A stretch of 64,000 nucleotides of DNA from Selaginella moellendorffii (lineage: Eukaryota > Streptophyta > Lycopodiopsida > Selaginellales > Selaginellaceae), in the NCBI RefSeq assembly GCF_000143415.4, contig NW_003314273.1:2032760-2096759 (forward strand). Direction: 5' to 3'. Within the stretch, counting starts at the first letter, position 1; every line of letters starts with the position of its first letter. The notes under the pieces were generated by a model. It saw only the letters and a list, made by a program, of their open reading frames with translations. It was not told the DNA's origin and ran no database searches. Made by a program: the position numbers and the translations under genes. Below are positions 21,100 through 31,131 of this stretch, one piece after another.

Positions 21100-21600
21100 C
21101 AGGACTTTAAATCCGTGAAAAGCTTGTTCAAGTTTTGAAAACTTGTTTGTTGATGGACATGGAGGTGGTCTGCAATTCCTGGTGTTCTTAATTTTGAAAA
21201 CAAGAAGACGATCTGTAAGTCGCTGTAGTTATACAAGACAACCAACTTAAGACTCGTACTAAGAGAAACGTCGGTGCCAGAGCTTGCCCGTTCAACAATT
21301 TCCATGGAAGCGTGAGCAACTTTGTTTCGTACTAAATGGCAATCTCCAAGCATTCCCTGCCCCTTTGAGGCTTTCGTGCAGCTGTTGGCTGAGTGCTACA
21401 GGTCATCTAGTTCTTATGTGTAAGCAAATGTCAGATGGAGGTCGGCGGTTCCTCCCTTGCGGCCTAGTATATAAGCTGTTCCATCTAGTTCTGATTGATC
21501 CATTTGCATAACATAACCCTCACTAAAATCTCATTGAAATATTCGAAAATCCAGAAAAGTCAGCTGATTGAAAATAGAAACAAGCAAACAATTCGATATA
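21100..21600. repeat. Patchwork of duplicated fragments
   Basis: Sequence near 21120-21200 is a diverged direct copy of about 22475-22550. About 21293-21357 is an inverted copy of the region upstream of the small signal-peptide frame (about 22700-22792). About 21365-21435 is a direct copy of about 30545-30615 (shared GGTCATCTAGTTCTTATGTG). No gene is supported inside. Confidence 0.65.
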
Positions 21601-21603
21601 GCC

Positions 21604-22260
21604 CTAATCAAGTTGGCACAGCCTTTTCCGCAAGAAGAACTTCCAGTCTGACGAGCTCAAACAATGCCGCCATCCGGGAGGTAAGGCATGGTTTCCAGGA
21701 GGCTCAATCTCCCAGTCCGCCCCAACAGTGTCTTGCCGCTCATCGAAACAAAGGTCTCGCGTCCCTCGCGCAAGCAACCAAAGCACTCAGATACGCAAAG
21801 CCCGTCTTGAAAGAGCCCTCTATAGCCCCTCTACATGCAAAGATCACCGACGTCCACGACACAACGTCCCGGCATTCTTTGGATGATTCTCTTGGATTCC
21901 TGGAGATTCCCGCGGTGGAAGAATGCCGCCAGGATGGAGTTGAGACGATGTCTCTCTCGGGCATGAGAGCGAGGATTTCTTGGGCGAGGCCCAGATGCCC
22001 TTGTTGGGTATATCCCGCAAGGAGTGAGTTCCATCCTCAAGGTGCCCTCTTGATGGCGATCATCGTGTTCCCAGTCACAAGATCGCGCTGCTGGAGCCTG
22101 GAGAAGATCTCGCGCGCTTGAACCAACCTACAAGGAGGCCCAAGATTGCATTGGAGGAGCGGGCATAAGCCAGGATACAAGTTGTCCCAGAACATCTCGC
22201 CAACTCATCGCCAGAGCGGATCGGAGAAGACACGGCCACGATATAAATTTCTTAGCTTGA
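21604..22260 (-). pseudogene. PPR pseudogene, partial copy of the 31.1-32.7 kb PPR gene
   Basis: On the minus strand short fragments such as MPERDIVS, NLQESKRI, DVVSWTSVI and AYLSALVAC match the C-terminal repeats of the intact PPR gene, but small deletions shift the frame repeatedly. At DNA level long blocks are almost identical, for instance the segments reading TGGAGATTCCCGCGGTGG and CCCTTGTTGGGTATATCCCG in both places. Only the 3' half is represented and no frame longer than about 75 codons survives. Upstream sequence is shared too, so it arose by DNA duplication, not retroposition. Confidence 0.85.
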
Positions 22261-22553
22261 TTCTTTCCATTCTTTTTGTAACGCAGAAGATATGAAACAA
22301 AATTTTGTGCGCTATAATTATATATAATAATCAAGGAAGAATCGTTAGAGGATTTATATTTTTCTTTGTCTTGTTCTTACTCCATGGAATCCATTTTTAC
22401 ATGTTCACAGACACAGGGATCAACCAGGACGAATTTTACGTTCTTCCCAAAGACAATGCTAGTTGTTCCAAGAATCCAAGTTTTGAAAGCTTGTTTGTTG
22501 ATGGTGGTGGAGGGATGTTCTTAATCTTTGAAAGCAAGAAGACGAGTTGGATG

Positions 22554-22658
22554 TCAACTCTGTTTTAAGTATCCAAGATAATTGGTGGCATCCACCTTGG
22601 AAGGGGACTGGACGAGCACGAAGCAGAGTAGCGCAACGAACACCAAAGCTCTCACCAT
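22554..22658 (-). CDS. Possible small secreted peptide or orphan first exon
   Basis: A 34-codon frame begins MVRALVFVALLCFVLVQSPS, a good signal peptide with likely cleavage after VDA, leaving only about ten residues (TNYLGYLKQS). A TATAAATGG box lies about 70 bp upstream on the minus strand. This may be a tiny secreted peptide, or the first exon of a secreted-protein gene whose later exons are lost; an AAACAG at the end is not a donor. The promoter region has an inverted copy near 21.3 kb. Confidence 0.35.
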   Translation of the reverse strand: MVRALVFVALLCFVLVQSPSKVDATNYLGYLKQS

Positions 22659-22799
22659 ATTGAACCTTTTGTATGAAGTGGGTTGTTGAATGTTTTGTGC
22701 TCGTATGGATGCTTGGAGATTGCCATTTATACTATACGGCGTACAAAACAAAGTTGCTCACGCAATTGCAACTTCCATGGAAATTGTTGAATGGGTAAA

Positions 22800-23125
22800 G
22801 TTCTGACACCGACAGTATGAGTCTAAGTTGTGGCTCTTAGTTGCCGTGGCAGCATCCTGGGCCCTGTGGCTGTGACTGGTGAATAGCTCTGCATCTTGAA
22901 CGTCCTGTGAATCTGTAGATATTTTACAGAACTTTATGGACGAACAGTTGGAGAATTGAAAATCAAAAATCATGTATTGTTTATGAGTTGATAAAATAAA
23001 CTCAAAGACAATGCATATTTATTCATGTTCAGCTCATTACTATATGAATAGCAGTAACAGGTCAATTAATGATTGACATTGTTTCTGGTGTATGTTCATA
23101 TGATAATGCGAACAAGTGGATAATC
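22800..23125. repeat. Segment duplicated at about 28.5-29.0 kb
   Basis: Blocks such as TTAGTTGCCGTGGCAGCATCCTG (22838-22860 and 28538-28560), ATGATTGACATTGTTT and ACAAGTGGATAAT recur in the same order and orientation near 28.5-29.0 kb. On the minus strand both copies hold an exon-like piece ending GGATGCTGCCACGGCAACTAA that could encode a Cys-Cys-His-Gly-Asn C terminus. Relative small deletions put the two in different phases, so at least one is non-functional. Confidence 0.65.
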
Positions 23126-25003
23126 CTATGTCTCGTACTTAATTTTGAACCCCTTGAACGTGACTGGTCCAGAGCTGCCTCTAGGAACAAGAGTGACAAC
23201 AATGTAGTCTGCATCTTCCAGCCCTAGCTGCTCTAGCGTGTCACTTATTCCTAGCCTCACCTCCGTCTCCATAATGTGCCCCTTCCCTGCAGAGTTGGGA
23301 ACGTTCACAAAAGTTCCAGCAAACTCCACCACATTGACCGGCGTGTTTTCATTCGCATTTGGATAGTTGATGTAGACATCGAATTTGGTGGCCTTGTTGT
23401 AATCCAGCTCCACTCCTTGGATCACCAGGATCTCCTCAACTTCATCATCATCATCATCATCATCAGATTTATCACCACCTCCACCTGAGAACAGGGTTGG
23501 CAGGTTATTGAGCGGCACGTAACTGAACATCCTGAACAAGGGCCCCAGCGCCTTGTTCAGCCTGGTCAGCTTGTTCTTCAGTGGCCGCTTCACCTTAGTG
23601 CTGAACACACTCTCCAGTTTCTGGATCTTGCCGCTCACTGCCTCCCCGAACTCTTCAATCACATCAGCCGCTGCAGTTGGAGGTGAATCTGGCGAAGCAG
23701 AGACTAGAGGCTTCGAATTCGCTCCAGCAACGGTGGAAGGCCGAGCAGTCACCCAGGCATTGTGGATGTCCTGGTAACGGTACCCCAGCTGCTCCGTTTT
23801 AAGCGCATCCCGGACCCGAACCCGAACCAGGCGCCTTTTCTCATCGTAGAACAAGAACGTTGCATTGAGCCAATCCGGATCTTTGTAATCCCTTCTGGGG
23901 CGGAAGGGCCCCTTCCTGTTGCGCGGCAGCGTCTTCCACACGGTCCACAATCGGTCGAGGTTGGCGTGGTGAGGGTAGAAGATGGGATCCCTAGCCGCGG
24001 AGTAGAACACCCCCATGTCTTCAAAATGGGGTTTCCCGCTGCTCCCCGTCCATTTGTGAACAGTGTTATGTGGGGCACTTTCTATTGTTCCTAGTCCATC
24101 CGGCTTACTGTCACCTGGGTGGTACTCCTTACCATAAAACAATCTTGTCGTTCTGGCGTTCACAAGCTGCTTGTACATGAGCGCGTTGTTCTCTTCGCGC
24201 TGCTTCGAATCGCTGATCGGGGCACCATCGCCAGGGACGAAATTGAGATCCGCGAGCCGGGGCGGGAAATGATCTGGATTGCGGAAATCGTCAAACAGGA
24301 CAGGATTGGTCAAGTACATCTGCGGGATGACATTCGGCAGTGGATCTGAAGCGGATTGATTGTCCCAGTTCCAGAACGGGAGCGCGAAGGTGTCGTCTTC
24401 GATCAAACTGGCCAGGATTCGCTCGTGGAAGTAGAGGAACCAGCGGTGCCAGGGAAAGAAGAACCAGTTCCTGTGGATGTGGAGCCTTTCGGTGCTGTTG
24501 GCGTACAAGAATGCGCCATCGCAGTAGGCACAGTGGACATTGGCTTGCTGGTCAAAATTGCGGGGATCGTCCGGAGGAAGAGCTTTCATCAGCTCGTAGG
24601 CTCGAATGTACTTGGCGATGTAGTCCGAGCTGAGGAGGTGAACGGGCTGCCTCAGGCGACTGGGGAGCTGGGTGTTGTGGACGAAGTCGACAACCGATGT
24701 TGTGCTTCGAGGCGGGCAGCAACCGACCTTTCCAGCTGGAGTTTCAGCTTGGGTGCACCACTCTAGATCAATTGTTCCGTTGTCAATGGGTCGTGCCCAT
24801 GCTTGCTGCTCCTGCTGGAGACTCCCAGTCGCTAGGCCCAGGGATGCCTCTCTTCTTCCTGTTGCTGTGGAAAGTAAAAGAAAGCACAAGATTTGAACTG
24901 GAAAATAGAACTTGGTCACGAGAAGCCTGGATAACAAACTTTCGCCAACCATTCGGGGAAGAACATTGTTCAGAATCCTGGCGCTTGATGGTGTTCTTCC
25001 CAT
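23126..25003 (-). CDS. PPO: Polyphenol oxidase (tyrosinase-type copper enzyme), intronless
   Basis: A single 625-residue frame. The CuA site shows H157 in NVHCAYC (with the cysteine that forms the thioether), and H177 and H186 in HIHRNWFFFPWHRWF. CuB shows H312 and H316 in HNTVHKW and H345/H346 in DPIFYPHHANLDRLW. The C-terminal PPO1 DWL-like (DPDWLNATFLFYDE) and KFDV (KFDVYINYP) regions are present. The enzyme oxidises o-diphenols to quinones. The N terminus has a basic stretch then one hydrophobic segment (FPVQILCFLLLS), so secretory targeting seems more likely than the thylakoid import usual in angiosperms. A seven-Asp run (CAT-repeat DNA at about 23444-23466) lies in the linker before the KFDV domain. 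Confidence 0.94.
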   Translation of the reverse strand: MGRTPSSARILNNVLPRMVGESLLSRLLVTKFYFPVQILCFLLLSTATGRREASLGLATGSLQQEQQAWARPIDNGTIDLEWCTQAETPAGKVGCCPPRSTTSVVDFVHNTQLPSRLRQPVHLLSSDYIAKYIRAYELMKALPPDDPRNFDQQANVHCAYCDGAFLYANSTERLHIHRNWFFFPWHRWFLYFHERILASLIEDDTFALPFWNWDNQSASDPLPNVIPQMYLTNPVLFDDFRNPDHFPPRLADLNFVPGDGAPISDSKQREENNALMYKQLVNARTTRLFYGKEYHPGDSKPDGLGTIESAPHNTVHKWTGSSGKPHFEDMGVFYSAARDPIFYPHHANLDRLWTVWKTLPRNRKGPFRPRRDYKDPDWLNATFLFYDEKRRLVRVRVRDALKTEQLGYRYQDIHNAWVTARPSTVAGANSKPLVSASPDSPPTAAADVIEEFGEAVSGKIQKLESVFSTKVKRPLKNKLTRLNKALGPLFRMFSYVPLNNLPTLFSGGGGDKSDDDDDDDEVEEILVIQGVELDYNKATKFDVYINYPNANENTPVNVVEFAGTFVNVPNSAGKGHIMETEVRLGISDTLEQLGLEDADYIVVTLVPRGSSGPVTFKGFKIKYET

Positions 25004-25719
25004 TTCCTCTTCTCGAGCTTCTGCTTTTTCTTCTTCCGCTCAATCTGCTCAATGGGAACTCAAAACATGCTCCCACTCAGCCTGACTCAGAAACACAGTG
25101 CCCTTTTCAGAGCCTCTGTGTTCGTTCATCAAATGTTTGAGTTAAATTTGCATTATGAAACATAAACCCTGAATTCATTTCTAATGGAGTTATCTCCAGT
25201 GCTTAGCTGAATGCGAAGCCAAACTTACTTCCTTTAAGGTACGCGTGTCATCGTCAGTTATAACTTTAAGGGTACAACGTTTGCCCACTAAATATGTTGA
25301 AGCTATAACCTCATATATGTATTATGTACCATACTACAAATTCATTGGGACATCTGTCTTCTTATAACATAAGGGTTTGAATCTCAAAAACTAAGGTGGC
25401 AAGAAAATTCAGTGAAATCAAATTTTCATTGAAAATTCACTGAAAATTCGGAAAATGATTAAATAAATTTCTTTTGTAATGTAGCTTGTAAGAGTTGGAG
25501 CACTGAAAACCTTCTATTAATAATGGCTAAAATTAATAACACAATTAGAGTGTAAGGAGAATTATAGCCAAAATTGAGCACATTGTGCACTAATTTTGTA
25601 ATTAACCTTGGAAAAAGGGCAGTTGCTCAATGAGAGAGCCCTTAGTGGCTATTCCCTCAAGGTTTCAAGGATCCACGGTGACAGTATATCCAAATCTCAT
25701 CCCATGATCATATCCCCCG
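25004..25719. other. Upstream region of the polyphenol oxidase gene and a short LTR-like scrap
   Basis: About 25004-25200 is the likely PPO leader and promoter. Around 25600-25720 sequence such as GTGACAGTATATCCAAATCTC also occurs at 27558-27580 and, inverted, near 47,505, so it is part of a dispersed repeat. No gene is seen. Confidence 0.45.
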
Positions 25720-27300
25720 TTCAAAGATGTCAATGTTCTTATTGACTATTGATTAACAACCCCTACTGAGCCAAAGGGAACCAGCACCTCCATTTTCGCA
25801 CTCAATCTACCAATCCTTCTATTGTGTAGACTAGTTATTCCAAGGACATTGACTATTGACTAACAACCCCTACTGAACCAAAGGGAACCAACACCTCCAT
25901 TTTCGCACTCAATAGTAGGGGCCAAAGGGAACCAGCACTTCCATTTCCGCACTCAATCTACTAATCCTTCCATTGTCACTCAATCTACCATTGTGTAGAC
26001 TAGCTATTCCAAGGACATTAACAATCTCATCCCATGATCACATGCGCTACACTCACCCCCCCTTCAGAGATGTCAATGTCCTCATTGACTATTGACTAAC
26101 AACCCCTACTGAGCCAAAGGGAACCAGCACTTCCATTTCCGCACTCAATCTACCAATCCTTCGATTGTGTAGACCAGCTATTCCAAGGACATTGACTATT
26201 GACTAACAACCCTTACTGAGCCAAAGGGAACCAACACCTCCGGGAACCAACACTTCCATTTCTGCACTCAATAGTAGGGGCCAAAGGGAACTAACACTTC
26301 CATTTCCACACTTAATCTACTAATCCTTCCATTGTCACTCAATCTATCAATCCTTCCATTGTGTAGACCAGCTATTCCAAGGACATTGACTATTGACTAA
26401 CAACCCCTACTGAGCCAAAGGGAACCAACACCTCCGGGAACCAACACTTCCATTTCTGCACTCAATCTACTAATCCTTCCATTGTCACTCAATTTACCAA
26501 TCCTTCTATTGTGTAGATCAGCTATTCCAAGGACATTGACTATTGACTAACAACCCCTACTGAGCTAAAGGGAACCAGCACCTCCATTTCCGCACTCAAT
26601 CTACCAATCCTTCTATTGTGTAGATTAGCTATTCCATGTGAGGCAAAAATCCACCCCAATCCTTCCATTGTGTAGACTAACTATTCCAAGGCCATTGCAA
26701 CCCCTACTGAGCCAAAGGGAACCAACATCTTCATTTCTGCACTTAATCTACCAATCCTTCCATTGTGTAGACTAGCTATTCCATGTGAGGTGAGCCAAAG
26801 GGAACCAGCACCTCCGGAACCAACACTTCCATTTCCGCACTCAATCTACTAATCCTTCCATTGTCACTCAATTTACCAATTTTTCCATTGTGTAGACCAG
26901 CTATTCCAAGGACATTGACTATTGACTAACAACCCCTACTGAGCCAAAAGGGAACCAACACTTCCATTTTCGCACTCAATCTACCAATCCTTCCATTATG
27001 TAGACCAGCTATTCCATGTGAGGCAAAAATCCACCCCAATCCTTCCATTGGTGTTCCATTTCCGCACTCAATCTACCAATCCTTCCATTATGTAGACCAG
27101 TTATTCCATGTGAGGCAAAAATCCACCCCAATCCTTCCATTGTGTAGACCAGTTATTCCAAGGACATTGCAACCCCTACTAAGCCAACCCCTACTAAGCC
27201 AAAGGGAATCAGCATCTCCATTTCCGCACTCAATCTACCAATCCTTCTATTTCCGCACTCAATCTACCAATCTTTCCATTGTGTAGACTAGTTATTCCAT
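25720..27300. repeat. Irregular tandem array, unit about 100-130 bp
   Basis: A block built of the phrases TTGACTATTGACTAACAACC, CCCTACTGAGCCAAAGGGAA, CCATTTCCGCACTCAATC, CCAATCCTTCCATTGTGTAG and AGCTATTCCAAGGACATTG recurs roughly a dozen times, with partial units and internal deletions. GTGTAGACCAGCTATTCC can be followed either by AAGGACATT or by ATGTGAGGCAAAAATCCACC, so at least two higher-order variants exist. There are no coding frames. It is flanked on both sides by the same dispersed-repeat words, so the array may have expanded inside an LTR-type element. Confidence 0.85.
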
Positions 27301-27630
27301 GTGAGACAACTAGTTATCCACCCGTACCGCAGTCCCACGGTGGATACCTTCGTACGATTTTCAAATTTAGGGGTAGGAATATACCTTGCTCAAGGGTAAT
27401 CAATGAGAATCGAATCCGTGTTATTTGCTTCGATACCAACTATAACACACTTTATCTCTCTCCCCTTAAGCCAACTGGAAAAGGGGCAATTTCTTGATAA
27501 GAGAACCCTTAGTGGCTATTTTATCCCCATTTATCCCCCAAGGTTCCAAGCTCTATGGTGACAGTATATCCAAATCTCATCCCATGATCACATGCGCTAC
27601 ACTTAGGTCCTTTTTATATTATTTACAAAA
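27301..27630 (-). mobile_element. LTR retrotransposon remnant with inverted primer-binding site
   Basis: GCTTCGATACCA at 27427-27438 is the reverse complement of TGGTATCGAAGC, close to the initiator-Met tRNA primer-binding site TGGTATCAGAGC. The AACTATAACACACTTTATCTC that follows resembles other repeat copies in the window (about 44,905 and 52,485). This suggests the 5' LTR junction of a minus-oriented element, now fragmentary. A 72-codon plus-strand frame at 27279-27497 is not credible as a gene. Confidence 0.5.
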
Positions 27631-28135
27631 AAATTTATTCTCATGAGTTTCCATAGTATTTTCTTTGTAATAACAAAAAATAAAGACTAGATAAGCTTGG
27701 ATAATTATGTAGCAATCTTATCATAAACTGACATAACACATTTATTAAGATGAGAGTTTTCTTGACATAAATTTTATGTATGTGGCAATATATGATCTGA
27801 TCACTTTTTTTTAATTGTTTGTAGTGTTCACATTCAACTCTGTTGTTATTTACTTAATTAAATTTTAATAATATTAAAACAAATGCTACAATGCCATAGT
27901 ATATTATAGTTTTTCTATTTAGGCTGCAATCAAAATTAAAATTTCAATTAATTAAAAATTCAATTGATAACATACTACAGCTACAAAATTTTGTTACATT
28001 ATTGTGCTTGAAGTGCAATAATCATGATAAACCCTAACTTGCTAGTAAACCCTAAACCTTATATATAAATAAACAAGAAATAAGCTGCTATAGTCATGCA
28101 AGATAAGGTTTTGCTTAACTTGGGTGAAGTTTAAT
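27631..28135. other. AT-rich intergenic DNA
   Basis: No gene or clear repeat is recognised. Two AACCCTAA-type words near 28030-28060 are the only notable motifs. Confidence 0.5.
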
Positions 28136-29510
28136 TCAAAGTGTCAGTTGACAAGTGTTATTCCAAGAACATCTCGTGGTATGGGGTGATCCGCTGGAAC
28201 TTATTCTTGAGCATCTGAATTGGAGGGTTGGGATTTTTGTTTTGGACAACAGCTGGGCAACTGCAAAGGGAGAGCTTGAAGCCATGTATCCATGCTTGGT
28301 AGTGGACATTGCTTTTGTCACATTGTCACTGTTGTTAAATGCTTAAATTTATGGTTTGCTCTGATAACACTCAGTGAGTTCTTCCTGATCAGCCAGATTA
28401 CGACCTTTTCCAATATCATCATGTCATGTTCATGACTATTTTTCACTTTGTGGGGCCATTTATGAAAACAGAAATCAAGAGGTCCACTCATCGGGCATCT
28501 GCAACAAGCGGGTCCTTGTTGAGCTGCGGGTGGCACTTAGTTGCCGTGGCAGCATCCTGATCCCTTTGGCTGTGAGTGGTGAATATAGCTCCACATGTAG
28601 CATCCATCTAGAACATCTTGCATATTTTGTGAATCTGTACATTTTTTTTATAGAATATTACAAACAAGCAGTTACGTTGTTTGATTTCCGATTCAAGTAA
28701 GTGCTGCTGCTTCTCTCGCGATACGACTGCATGATTGTTTTGTGGGATATATGAGTAGTAATGTTCATAAGCTGTAGGTATCCAACTTACTGTATCACCT
28801 ATGAAAATTCAAGTCTAGATAAAATCAAGTCATAGACACTATTTATTTATGATTTTCATTTCTGTTCAGCTCATTACCATAAAGGATGTGAATAGGAACA
28901 GGCTGCGATGTAAGAGAACACAACTAATGATTGACATTGTTTGACTATCGTGTATCTTCATCTTCACATGATAATACGAACAAGTGGATAATGGTTATCT
29001 ACCGCTTACAAGGAACACCATGCTTGTGGTTAGTGCTAGTCAAGTCAGCAGAGTTATATATATAAGAGTTTCAAGAGTCTTTAATATAGGGCATTTTTGG
29101 GGCAACTGTCAATTTGCAATTCTCAATTCAGCTCCAGCAACAATTCATGGTACGGAGTGAGCCATGTGCGGCGATAAGCATTAGTTAAGGAACTGCATAG
29201 AAAGCTTAAAGCCGTGTATCCATTATCAATAGAGCATATTGCTCTTTAGGCATTCGTGACCATAATGCAACATGCTTAAATTTAAGTTTTTTTAGCCAAC
29301 CAGCAGGGATCATCCAGATTGAGGAACCGTCTTCACAATATTCAACAAAATTCGTGCAAGACTTTTTTCTTTCACATGTTTCATGATGTGAAAGCATACC
29401 AGGAATTACACGCTTTAAGTTAGCTTAGGTTTCGGAACAATCTGGCCCTTATCAGTAAGTGGTCCACTCAACGGGCATCTACAGCGAGCGGGTTATTTGG
29501 TGAGTGGATG
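28136..29510 (-). repeat. Diverged tandem duplication with Cys-rich exon-like fragments
   Basis: Two blocks, about 28136-28640 and 29130-29510, share order and words: CATGGTAC/GTGGTATGGGGTGA near the left, GGTCCACTCAACGGGCATCT/GGTCCACTCATCGGGCATCT near the right. On the minus strand the right ends read CCRCPMSGPL and RCRCPLSGPL. A nearby piece ends GSGCCHGN at a stop. No complete reading frame with start and splice sites can be assembled, so these are likely remnants of a duplicated cysteine-rich-protein gene; I do not recognise the family. Confidence 0.45.
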
Positions 29511-29668
29511 GGATGTTGTCTAGAGGGATGTTGTGATTATGTGGTTAGGAGTGATTTTAGTTGCATCTGATAGTCACAGTGAGCATTTCCATGACGACTC
29601 TGCACCACGTCTTCTATCAGATGTGAATTCATAGTTAGAGATCCAAATTTCCAAAAGCAAGAACATTT

Positions 29669-30004
29669 TCAGGCAGCTAAACTCAATAGATTTTCAGTCA
29701 TGGATTCCACACTCGTAATTGAACAAGGGCCCCAGCGCGTAATTGAGCAAGGTGTTATTGTTATTGAGCCTGGCAAGCTCAAGGTCGACTGGCACATTCC
29801 AATCTTGGCGCAGATCTCGTCGTCATCGAGCACAGCTTCCAGATTTGCCAACACCTGTGGCCCATACTCCACCACCAGCAGCTTGCACTGCACAGAAACA
29901 TGTCACACTCGCCTCCTTTAAAAACCAGCTCGAATTGCCATTACCTCATCCTCATGGTTGTGCAATTTCTGGCAGTTGGCCAGCAGGAATTCAATCAGCT
30001 TCTC
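29669..30004 (-). pseudogene. Saposin B-type domain gene fragment
   Basis: Exon A 29945-30004 (EKLIEFLLANCQKLHNHEDE) joins in phase 0, across a GT-AG intron, to exon B from 29887 down to a stop at 29669. Exon B begins CKLLVVEYGPQVLANLEAVL, then DDDEICAKIGMC. The cysteine spacing and helices match a saposin B-type (SapB) domain, found in lipid-binding prosaposin-like proteins and plant aspartic proteases. The N-terminal exon with the first cysteine pair and a start codon are not found upstream, and the tail after the domain is low-complexity. It is therefore a partial gene, probably a pseudogene. Confidence 0.55.
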
Positions 30005-31131
30005 CTGGTTGGTGATCGATCAAAGCACAAAAGCATTCAAGACGATAGCTTGGAAACGGTTTTCTTCTCGTCTCATGAACAGTGTTTTTGGATGTTTCAA
30101 GGAGAAAGGTGGCTTCAAGGAATATGTGCTTGAGATATGTAAGGTACAAGTGAATGATTAGTTGCCATCTTTAAAGGGTGAATTAAATTTAGATATACTA
30201 TCACTATGCATACTCGGGTGGCAATTGTACAAGTGACTATCAATTCATCAACAGCATAGGTTGTACCAACTTGTTTTCTGGTTTTCGGGACTTATGACCA
30301 TCGCAAGAGACACCAATGCTTGTAACTCGGGTGTCGGATGGCAAAGTGCCCTAATTGGCTGAAGTGTTAAGGAATGGATACTGGTATCTATAATTGCCTA
30401 GCTAAACATTGTGATGCGTTCTCGTGAATCTCATCAATAAAACATCCAGTACTTTTATGAATTGGCCTTTGTGTAACTAGCAATTGCACTTCGAGATGTG
30501 ATAACTTATAAGTGGTCTGCCCTACCCCTTTCACTCCTGAAATAAGGCTTTCGTGCAGAGTGTTGCAGGTCATCTAGTTCTTATGTGTAAGCAAATGTTG
30601 GATGGAAAACTCCCACTGTCACAAACATGGATCACGATCAAACGCTCGAATTTCGTTGAAGTCTCGTTGAGCCTCTTCTGAAAGAAGGAAAATCCGAAAA
30701 TCCAGAAAAGTCAACAATTAGATATAATTTGACTTCACTGACTGAAATAAAACCAGGATAAGGATGGTGTGGGGTTTGGCGAAGGTCCGGATTCCGGAAC
30801 AATCCACTTGCGAAGAAATCTTGTTCCAATTCTGTGCAACAAGAGGACGTTAAAACAGTGTAAGAACTAACGTTCAGGGGCGTCTGAAAGAATCAGTAAG
30901 TGTGAACTCGATCACAAAGAAACTCTTGAGTGTTGATGCAAAACTGAAGATCATCGCCACCACCTAGCCAAAAGTAAAGCACGCCGCACCCGACATCAGC
31001 TTAGTCAAGCTTGGAAAGTCGCTTCCAAACCAAGTCCGCGTACTTGGAGAACTACAAGATTATTTACACTCGTTTTCCTTTGCTCGAAACTAATAACTAA
31101 GAAGCACTGTTTCAATTGAAGCAATTGGTAA
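30005..31131. other. 3' flank of the PPR gene, partly duplicated at 21.3-21.6 kb
   Basis: No gene is supported. About 30545-30615 and about 30690-30715 (AATCCGAAAATCCAGAAAAGTCA) recur near 21365-21435 and 21545-21565. Other frames are short and not conserved. Confidence 0.5.

Noticed and set aside
22128-22334. 68-codon minus-strand frame starting MIIIYNYSAQ
   Set aside because: AT-rich lead sequence fused to PPR pseudogene residue; no coherent protein.
25720-27300. CRISPR-like array
   Set aside because: Units are whole tandem repeats without unique spacers, and the window is eukaryotic.
27279-27497. 72-codon plus-strand frame starting MCRLVIPCE
   Set aside because: Lies across an LTR and primer-binding-site remnant on the opposite strand; not conserved protein.
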